Origin: Leucobacter sp. Psy1
GTDB taxonomy: Bacteria > Actinomycetota > Actinomycetes > Actinomycetales > Microbacteriaceae
Reading direction: 5' to 3'
Length of the DNA stretch: 64,000 nt
Assembly (NCBI RefSeq): GCF_020096995.1
Contig: NZ_CP083692.1
Coordinates: 1,426,001-1,490,000, forward strand
The notes under the pieces were generated by a model. It had not been told where the DNA came from. It saw nothing but the letters and a program-made list of their open reading frames with translations, and searched no databases. Positions 58,350 through 64,000 of the stretch are shown here, in pieces (the first letter of the stretch is position 1; the number at the start of each line of letters is the position of its first letter). Both the position numbers and the translations under genes were made by a program.

Positions 58350-59444
58350 TCACGATCGCCCTTTGAAGTAGACGAACAGTCGCTGTTCGCGTATCAGCAG
58401 GGCCGCCGTGAGCGTGCCGAGGATCGCCCCAGACACCGAGAGGGCAGGCGTCAGTGCAGCGGCGAGCACCACGGGGAGGTGGTCGTTCGCCGCCAAAGAT
58501 TGTGTGAGGATCGCGATGATCGGAATCGTCGTGAGTGCCCCCGCCATCGACCAGGCGAAGGCTTCGAGCAGCAGCGTGCTGAGCTCGTCCGCTTTGCGCA
58601 CTCCCGAGTGGAGGGCAGAAGCGATCTCGATGCGGCGCATCCACACCGCCGTGACACCGACCAGCAGACTGACGACGAACGCTGCGACGGGGAACATCGC
58701 GGTCGAACGAGCGGCATACGTCTGCGAGGGGTCGGCCGCAACGCCGAGCGTCGCGTTGTGCTGGGTGAGCTCCGGACTGTCGTCGGACTGCGGGGCATCG
58801 GCCGACACCGCGGTGTACAGCATGTCGAGCGTCGCCTGCGTCACCGGGAACGCATCGACCCAGCACTGGTCAAAGAGCGTCTCCGCGGGTCCGGGTGCGA
58901 TCGCCGCGTACCCCATGCCGCGCGGTCTGCCGTCATCGGGGTACGCATAGGTGCCACCGAGCACTGTCGGCCCGCTCGCGGTGTGAATCGGGTCGCCGAC
59001 ATCGAGCCCCAGGGTCTCGCTGAGTTCAGCGGGCAGGATCAGACCCGCGTGCTGCTGGCCCGTCGACTCGGGCAACATCGTTGCGAATCCCGCGCTCGAA
59101 ATGAATGAGGTGACCGGGTTCTGCGGAATCCCCGCCAGAATCAGCGGCGCCTCCTGTTCCGACAGGGCGCCCGCGGCCCGCACTCCGTCAAGCTCGCCGA
59201 GCGCATCGCAGACACGCCCGTCGATACTCCCAGCCAACTGGAGAATAGTGATCGAGCCGCCTCGTTCGCGGAACTCGGCTGCGGCAGCGAGCTCTCCCGT
59301 CATCGACTGGGTGTCGAGCGCCGCGAGCGTACCGGAAGCCGTCGCGAGGAGCATCGCGAGGAGTAGTGCGCGGCTCGTGCCCGAGGCGAGGTTTCTAGCG
59401 GCCTCACGTCGAACCTCGCGAAAACGCATCCGCACCGGGCTCAT
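58350..59444 (-). CDS. FtsX-like ABC transporter permease
   Basis: 364 residues: an N-terminal helix (24-44), a large extracytoplasmic domain (about 45-245), then three helices at 247-270, 293-315 and 323-350. Start ATG 59444 overlaps the ATPase stop (ATGA). The layout is the MacB/FtsX type, which works mechanically on extracytoplasmic substrates rather than as a channel. With the ATPase and the peptidoglycan-binding adaptor upstream it forms an exporter or lipid/peptide-handling machine. Typical of antimicrobial-peptide resistance or bacteriocin loci. Confidence 0.82.
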   Translation of the reverse strand: MSPVRMRFREVRREAARNLASGTSRALLLAMLLATASGTLAALDTQSMTGELAAAAEFRERGGSITILQLAGSIDGRVCDALGELDGVRAAGALSEQEAPLILAGIPQNPVTSFISSAGFATMLPESTGQQHAGLILPAELSETLGLDVGDPIHTASGPTVLGGTYAYPDDGRPRGMGYAAIAPGPAETLFDQCWVDAFPVTQATLDMLYTAVSADAPQSDDSPELTQHNATLGVAADPSQTYAARSTAMFPVAAFVVSLLVGVTAVWMRRIEIASALHSGVRKADELSTLLLEAFAWSMAGALTTIPIIAILTQSLAANDHLPVVLAAALTPALSVSGAILGTLTAALLIREQRLFVYFKGRS

Positions 59445-60043
59445 GAGATCGCTCCGAGGTCGATGATGTCGGTGCAGGCGTCACGCGTGCGAGCGTCGTG
59501 CGTGGCTACCACGATGATGGTGCCGGCCGTCGCGATGTTAGCCAGCGCATCGCTGACGGTCGACGCGGTGTGTACGTCGAGCTGCGCTGTAGGTTCGTCG
59601 ACGAGCAGCAGATCGGGAGCTGCGGCGATTCCACGTGCGAGCATCAGCCGCTGCCCCTCACCACCGGAAAGTGCACGGAACTGCCGATCCATCGCGTGCT
59701 TCAGGCCGAAGCGAAGCAGCAGTTGCTGCGCCTCAGTGTCGGCGGTGAATCGCGACTCTCCGCGGGCGATGAACGGAAGCGCGACGTGGTCGAGCGCCGT
59801 TCGGCGCGGAACCCCGTGCGGGTTCTGGAAGATCCAGCCGATGCTGTCGACATCGGTCCGGTCGATTGATCCCGCGCTCGGCGCGATCCACCCGGCCAGC
59901 ATGCCGAGCAGAGTCGACTTGCCCGATCCGGACGGGCCCGTCAGCGCGTAGACGCGCCCAGGGTCGAGGCGCACGGTGAGGTGCTCGAAGAGGAATGGGC
60001 GCCCGTCGAAGCGGTGGCCCACGTCGGTCAGCGTCACCAACAT
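59441..60043 (-). CDS. ABC transporter ATP-binding protein, MacB/LolD-like
   Basis: 200 residues from ATG 60043 (GAAGGATC upstream). Walker A GPSGSGKST (36-44), Q-loop FQNPHGVPRRTALDHV, signature LSGGEGQRL, Walker B DLLLVDEPTAQLD, switch His ATHDARTRD. The sequence belongs to the LolD/MacB class that drives FtsX-like permeases. Its start overlaps the adaptor gene by ten bases, its end the permease by four. Confidence 0.88.
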   Translation of the reverse strand: MLVTLTDVGHRFDGRPFLFEHLTVRLDPGRVYALTGPSGSGKSTLLGMLAGWIAPSAGSIDRTDVDSIGWIFQNPHGVPRRTALDHVALPFIARGESRFTADTEAQQLLLRFGLKHAMDRQFRALSGGEGQRLMLARGIAAAPDLLLVDEPTAQLDVHTASTVSDALANIATAGTIIVVATHDARTRDACTDIIDLGAIS

Positions 60044-61137
60044 GAGAGATCCTTCGGGGCGCGTGCCTGCACGGCATCGACTGTTGGTGCGTCGGCGAAC
60101 GTGATGTAGCTGCGTCCGAGCTTGGATGAGACGACCGTGACCGGGAGGGCATCGCCGTCCATCGACGCGACGCATCCGCTGGTGTCTCCCGTCATCGCCA
60201 CGGCAGCCGGGGGCACCGGATAGGCCGTCAGCGGTTCAGCGAGGGTGAGGGTGCCTTCCAGAGGAGTGTTCTCGGCGTCCTTCGCATGATTCCGGTAGGC
60301 ATCGGTTTCGGCGAGTGTGCCGAGACTCTCCGCCGTGACGGATCCGTCCTCACTGATCGCGATGCCGATGTCGTTGACCGTGAGGGTTCGTGTACCTGGC
60401 AGCAGGTCTGACGGCATGGTCTTCACGGAGGCAGAGAGCAGGGTGGAGGGCAACGACACCAGCGCTCCACCCGAGCTGGCCTTCTGTCCGAGGCGCAGTG
60501 GACACGCCGAGGCCGTGACCTGCGCGGTCGGCAGCCACACGATGTGAGTCAGGTCGAGTTCGCCATAGGTGGTGTCGCCGCCGAGGCTCTCGACGATCGT
60601 GTCCCAGGCGATCCAGGTCTGCCAGTCGAACCGCGCCGTCTCGGTGACGGCATAGCCGAGGCGGGCGAACTCGTGCTGCAGCGCCATCACATCTTCACCT
60701 CGGTCGCCGAACTTCAGGCTGCGCCACAGGGGAGTGCCGGTGTGCAGGTTGATGAGGGGATCGCTGTCGACCGTGAACGAGGTCGTGGCCGAGGTGAGTG
60801 TGGCGCCCGGGGAGCAGGATGTCCGTGTGATGGTCCCGTTCACCGGTGATGTCAACGATGACTCTTCGCCGACTTCGACCTTGAGCTCCACGGTGCGAGC
60901 GTCGGTCATGTCCTCGGCGACGAGTGCTGCCTCTTTCGGCTCCGCAGCCACCGCGAGTGATGGCGGTACCGGGTGGTACATGGCGAACGCGACGACGGCC
61001 GCAGTGGCCGCTGCGGTGGCGAGGCACAGCAGCACGATCGAGGGGTTCCAGCGTCTCCGGTCGCGGGGTGCGAGGTCAGGGGACTCCTCAGGCTCCAGGT
61101 CGGAGAGAGGTGCATCGGTGGACGTCGGTCGTGGCAT
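60034..61137 (-). CDS. Membrane-anchored adaptor with peptidoglycan-binding domain
   Basis: 367 residues. One N-terminal membrane helix (34-53), then a HlyD/MacA-like region (KVEVGEESSLTSPVNGTITRTSCSPGATL) interrupted by a peptidoglycan-binding segment (FGDRGEDVMALQHEFARLGYAVTETARFDWQTWIAWD), then a beta-rich part ending KLGRSYITFADAP. This arrangement occurs in actinobacterial exporters, where the adaptor links the FtsX permease to the cell wall. It heads the adaptor-ATPase-permease operon, 63 bases after the sensor kinase. Confidence 0.8.
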   Translation of the reverse strand: MPRPTSTDAPLSDLEPEESPDLAPRDRRRWNPSIVLLCLATAAATAAVVAFAMYHPVPPSLAVAAEPKEAALVAEDMTDARTVELKVEVGEESSLTSPVNGTITRTSCSPGATLTSATTSFTVDSDPLINLHTGTPLWRSLKFGDRGEDVMALQHEFARLGYAVTETARFDWQTWIAWDTIVESLGGDTTYGELDLTHIVWLPTAQVTASACPLRLGQKASSGGALVSLPSTLLSASVKTMPSDLLPGTRTLTVNDIGIAISEDGSVTAESLGTLAETDAYRNHAKDAENTPLEGTLTLAEPLTAYPVPPAAVAMTGDTSGCVASMDGDALPVTVVSSKLGRSYITFADAPTVDAVQARAPKDLSCW

Positions 61138-61200
61138 GCAGCCAGATTGCCCAGGGGGTGGTATTCAAGCGGTGATGTTGCGTATCACCCGCGTGTGACG

Positions 61201-62391
61201 TTATGCGAGCGGCAGCGACAGGCGTACGCTGAGTCCGCCAGCAGGGCGCGGTTCGAGGGCGAGTGTGCCGCCGTGCAGCTCGGTGAGGCTCTCGACGAGG
61301 GTGAGCCCCAGACCGGTTCCGGCCTCTGAGCCGTCATCATTGCGGATGCGGGATCGGGCGCCGCGCTGGAAAGGCTCGGTGAGTCGTTCGACCGTATCGG
61401 CGTCGAGAATGCAGGGTCCCGAGTTCTCGATACAAAATCGCGCGTGTGCGTCTTCCGCCTCGAGCCTGATGCGGACGAACCCGTCGGTGACGTTGTGACG
61501 CACCGCGTTGGCGATCAGGTTCGTGATGAGTGACCTGAGCAGGGGAGCGCTCCCTGTGACGAGTACCGGTTCGCGCGGCAGCGAGATGAGTGCGGTGAGG
61601 TTAGCGTGCTCGGCAGCGTGCGCCTGCTCGAGCATGGCGCGAGCGATTAGGGGGATGAGGTCGACGGGGTCATCGGGGAGCTCGGTGTGCGCGCGACCTT
61701 GGGCGACGATGAGAAGGTCGTTCACGAGTTCTTCCATCCGCCGGTTGGCTTGCAGTACCTCTCGGACTTCGAGGACCGCCTCTTCGGATACACGACCCTG
61801 TCTGATCGCGATTTGCAGCGCCATGCGGGCCGTGGCCAGGGGAGTGCGAAACTCATGAGAGGCATTCGCGATGAATGACTCCTGCCGGGTGAAGGCGGCT
61901 TCGAGTCGCGCGATCATGCCGTCGATGGCGGAGCCCAGTCGTTTGATCTCATCATCCGGCCCCGGAAGGTTGAGCCGTTGGGAAAGGTCGCGTTCGGTGA
62001 TGGCGTTCGTGGTGTCGGTCACGGCGCTGATGCGGCGGATCGCCTGGCGTGACACGAGCCAGGCGGCAACGACAGCGACGACAGTGAGAGCGACCAGCAG
62101 TGCACCTGCCCAGAGCTGCACGCCCGCGAGCACCTCGTCGACGACGGTGTCGTGCGTCCAGGCTGGGCCGTGCTCCTGGATGACGATGGCATCATCGTCG
62201 GGCGTCTGACCTGAGACCTCTGCCGCGCTGTCGCGTTGCTCGTTGTGCACGGTGACCGCTTCTGAGAGCAGCGACCGCAGAACGACGTGCTGAGTCAGAA
62301 TGAGGATCGCGCCGCCTGCCAGGAACACGGCCGCGATCATCACGGTGAGCTGTCGCCCGAAGCTCAGACGCGACCACAGACGGCGCGTCAC
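61201..62391 (-). CDS. Sensor histidine kinase
   Basis: 396 residues from GTG 62391, overlapping the regulator stop (GTGA). Two membrane helices (14-36, 92-113) bound a short 55-residue extracytoplasmic part, typical of kinases that sense membrane or transporter state. HAMP follows, then phosphoacceptor His179 (NASHEFRTPLA), N box (LIANAVRHNV) and G boxes (GTGLGLTLVE). A short sensor loop next to an FtsX exporter is the BceS/CseC-like pattern, so an antimicrobial or envelope stress is the probable cue. Confidence 0.92.
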   Translation of the reverse strand: MTRRLWSRLSFGRQLTVMIAAVFLAGGAILILTQHVVLRSLLSEAVTVHNEQRDSAAEVSGQTPDDDAIVIQEHGPAWTHDTVVDEVLAGVQLWAGALLVALTVVAVVAAWLVSRQAIRRISAVTDTTNAITERDLSQRLNLPGPDDEIKRLGSAIDGMIARLEAAFTRQESFIANASHEFRTPLATARMALQIAIRQGRVSEEAVLEVREVLQANRRMEELVNDLLIVAQGRAHTELPDDPVDLIPLIARAMLEQAHAAEHANLTALISLPREPVLVTGSAPLLRSLITNLIANAVRHNVTDGFVRIRLEAEDAHARFCIENSGPCILDADTVERLTEPFQRGARSRIRNDDGSEAGTGLGLTLVESLTELHGGTLALEPRPAGGLSVRLSLPLA

Positions 62392-63056
62392 TCGGCCACC
62401 CGGTAGCCGAGGCCGCGAACCGTGACGATTTTCGCGGGACCGAGTTTCTTTCGGAGCGAGTGCACGACCGTTTTCACGACGGCCTCGTCGGTGGGCTGAT
62501 CCTCACCCCATACCGCGTCGAAGAGTGTGATCGGCCGCACGACGTCGCCCCGGGCCCGGATCAACTCGACGAGAATCGCGAACTCTTTCGGTCGGAGGCG
62601 CACCTCGCGACCGCCGCACCAGACCCGGCGTGAGCCTGGGTTGAGTCGGATTTCGCCGAACTGGTATCCGCCCTCCGAGGTCTTCAGGCGGCGCGCGATT
62701 GCCCGGAGGCGCGCGAGGAGCACGTCGTAGTCGAACGGTTTCGACAGGTAGTCATCGGCGCCGAGCTCGAGGCCGGCGATCTCGTCTGAGGCGTCGGTTG
62801 CTGCGGTGAGCATGAGGATGCGGACGGGGCTTCCGCGGTCGCGCAGTGTGCGCGCGACGATGTCTCCGTGAAGCACGGGGAGGTCGCGATCCAGGACCAC
62901 GATCTCGTACGTGTGCTCTTCGAGGAAGGTGAGCGCACTCGCGCCGTCGTAGACGATGTCGACGAGGTAGCCGTCACCGGTCAGGCCCTGTTGGAGGAGT
63001 GCGGCCAGTCGATCCTCGTCTTCAACAACGAGGACGCGAATTCCAGTGTGCGGCAT
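62388..63056 (-). CDS. OmpR/PhoB-family response regulator
   Basis: 222 residues from ATG 63056 with GGAG nearby. Receiver with Asp12/Asp14 (VVEDED), phosphoacceptor Asp56 (VVLDRDLP) and the conserved Lys in YLSKPF, and a winged-helix domain (RPKEFAILVELIRARG, VVKTVVHSLRKKLG). Cognate partner of the downstream kinase and probable activator of the adaptor-ATPase-permease genes that follow on the same strand. Nothing recognisable lies between it and 63140. Confidence 0.93.
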   Translation of the reverse strand: MPHTGIRVLVVEDEDRLAALLQQGLTGDGYLVDIVYDGASALTFLEEHTYEIVVLDRDLPVLHGDIVARTLRDRGSPVRILMLTAATDASDEIAGLELGADDYLSKPFDYDVLLARLRAIARRLKTSEGGYQFGEIRLNPGSRRVWCGGREVRLRPKEFAILVELIRARGDVVRPITLFDAVWGEDQPTDEAVVKTVVHSLRKKLGPAKIVTVRGLGYRVAE

Positions 63057-63140
63057 GGAGGGACCCCTTCTCGTACCCCCCTCCTTGATTCTCGCACTTC
63101 CCGGTGACACTCAGGTGATACTGGAGTGTCGTCGAGTCAC

Positions 63141-63497
63141 CTAGACCGTGATCGTGAGGTGCGAGATCTTGCCCGCGTCGAGTTCGAAAAGATAACGGAG
63201 AGCGACGGCGCCACCGGGGAAGTTCCCCTCGAGCCGAATGCGAACGCTCACGTGCGCTTCGCCACTTTGGTGCTGACCGATGCGCGTGCTGATGTACTCA
63301 TACTCGCTCACGGAGCGCGTGAGCCACTGGGAGATCTCATCAATGCCTCGATACGTTTTCCCATCGTCGATGACGACTGCGTCGGGTGTGAAGTGTGCCA
63401 GCGCGTCGGTGTAGCGGTGATCCTGCTGGGCGTCGAGGTAGGTGACTACGAGCGAGGGAAGGGTGCTGGGGTCATACGGTGCGAAGTTGTTCGACAT
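63141..63497 (-). CDS. SnoaL/NTF2-like protein
   Basis: 118 residues with the alpha-plus-beta cone fold of the NTF2 superfamily: LVVTYLDAQQDHRYTDALAHFTPDAVVIDDGKTYRGIDEISQWL, then a beta-rich C-terminal half (VSVRIRLEGNFPGGAVALRYLFEL). Family members are small enzymes or binding proteins of diverse function; no catalytic residues can be named. It is divergent from an HxlR regulator with two matching operators between them, so it is very likely under that regulator's control. Confidence 0.78.
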   Translation of the reverse strand: MSNNFAPYDPSTLPSLVVTYLDAQQDHRYTDALAHFTPDAVVIDDGKTYRGIDEISQWLTRSVSEYEYISTRIGQHQSGEAHVSVRIRLEGNFPGGAVALRYLFELDAGKISHLTITV

Positions 63498-63523
63498 GGT
63501 TGGCCATTCTGCTCAGGTGAGTG

Positions 63524-63540
63524 ACTGCTGATTTGGCAGT
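63524..63540. promoter_or_regulatory. HxlR operator 1
   Basis: ACTGC-TGATTTG-GCAGT, a dyad of five-base arms. Same half-sites as the site at 63548-63564, centre-to-centre distance 24 bases. Located 26 bases upstream of the SnoaL-like gene's start. Confidence 0.65.
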
Positions 63541-63547
63541 AACTATG

Positions 63548-63564
63548 ACTGCTAGAATAGCAGT
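63548..63564. promoter_or_regulatory. HxlR operator 2
   Basis: ACTGCTA-GAA-TAGCAGT, a perfect inverted repeat of seven-base arms, 48 bases before the HxlR start. Two such sites in a divergent region are characteristic of HxlR-family autoregulation. Confidence 0.72.
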
Positions 63565-63612
63565 AAGTGGCGTGCCTGAGTGTGGCACCGATGTGTGAGG
63601 TTGGAGGCGTCT

Positions 63613-64000
63613 ATGGCGGCCCGTGTTCGTGCCGAGGATCGGGAGTGTCCGCTGTCGACGGCGATGTCGTACGTCGGGGAGTGGTGGACGATGCTGATCC
63701 TGCATGACTGCTTCGACGGCTACACCCGGTTTGACCAGTTCGAGGCGAACATCGGCCTCTCTTCGAGCATGCTCACCTCTCGACTCAAGACGCTGGTCGA
63801 GAGCGGCGTCCTGGAGCGGCGCGTGTATCAGGAGCGGCCGAGGCGTCACGAGTACGTCCTCACCGATTTCGGTAGGTCGTTGCGGCCGATTCTTGTTGCG
63901 ATGGCGGCGTGGCGAAACGCGCAGCTCGCACCGGAGGAACGCGCGATGGTGCTCATTGACTCCGAGACTGGCCTTGAGGTCGAGCCCGTGGTCGTCGATC
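63613..64000 (+). CDS. HxlR-family transcriptional regulator (3' end outside the window)
   Basis: 129 codons are present with no stop. CPLSTAMSYVGEWWTMLILHDCFDGYTRFDQFE is the HxlR opening, where the Cys and the W(W/T)ML segment are typical; the wing (SSSMLTSRLKTLVESGVLERRVYQERPRRHEYVLTDFGRSL, split) completes the winged helix. Members of this family respond to electrophiles or quinones, some through the N-terminal Cys. Start ATG 63613 with TTGGAGG upstream. It probably represses the divergent SnoaL-like gene and itself. Confidence 0.9.
   Translation, partial: MAARVRAEDRECPLSTAMSYVGEWWTMLILHDCFDGYTRFDQFEANIGLSSSMLTSRLKTLVESGVLERRVYQERPRRHEYVLTDFGRSLRPILVAMAAWRNAQLAPEERAMVLIDSETGLEVEPVVVD

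Noticed and set aside
1-64000. CRISPR array or tRNA/rRNA genes
   Set aside because: No regularly spaced direct repeats were seen and no stretch with a tRNA cloverleaf or rRNA-like sequence was recognised.

Overview
The window is a high-GC chromosomal segment of an actinobacterium. Codon use, TPP riboswitches, leaderless genes with TAnnnT boxes just upstream of the start codon, a mycothiol-type arsenate reductase family member and the general gene repertoire suggest a Microbacteriaceae (Leucobacter/Microbacterium-like) member. The family assignment is inference. No rRNA, tRNA, CRISPR array, integrase or transposase was found.

Layout. 1-2367: end of a polyamine-type ABC importer (binding protein and two permeases). 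2428-6893: membrane protein, a P-loop GTPase with a small coupled partner, a VOC protein, an SDR, and two adjacent genes (HAD phosphatase, tag) each broken by an in-frame stop. 6980-11191: two convergent thiamin-salvage operons, each behind its own TPP riboswitch (two TenA proteins on +, a ThiXYZ-type importer on -). 11189-19255: amino-acid permease, CaiB-type CoA transferase, LMW-phosphatase/ArsC, a PepSY protein with a two-component system, and a ring-cleavage-type VOC protein opposite a MarR regulator. 19377-23066: XRE-cupin regulator, PuuB-like oxidase and POT peptide transporter. 23081-26363: VOC, glycosyltransferase, ZIP transporter and small membrane proteins.

26373-31943: an ABC importer (double-length permease, ATPase, Tat-type lipoprotein) whose ATPase and binding-protein genes are separated by an XRE / ImmA-IrrE protease / PIN nuclease operon with a strong palindromic operator. 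32027-49170 is the most notable part. It is a 17-kb, locally lower-GC defence island: GHKL-Ymh ATPase and m5C methylase on one strand; opposite them an unrecognised 639-aa protein, a DUF1156 amino-methylase, a DUF499 HEPN-ATPase, a MORC/MutL-type GHKL ATPase, a DUF4420 PD-(D/E)XK nuclease, a Z1 helicase-like ATPase and Vsr, nearly all overlapping or a few bases apart. It combines the methylase/ATPase core of HMA-type systems with the MORC-Z1-Vsr core of another predicted restriction class.

49458-56456: D-amino-acid catabolism (N-acyl-D-amino-acid deacylase, a 5'-truncated dsdA and an intact dsdA). The two dsdA copies flank a lipoprotein and a GmrSD-type restriction gene. 56563-63056: two paralogous lipoproteins, a small cationic secreted protein, an FtsX-type ABC exporter with a peptidoglycan-binding adaptor, and its two-component system. 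63141-64000: a SnoaL-like protein divergent from a partial HxlR regulator with two matching operators between them.
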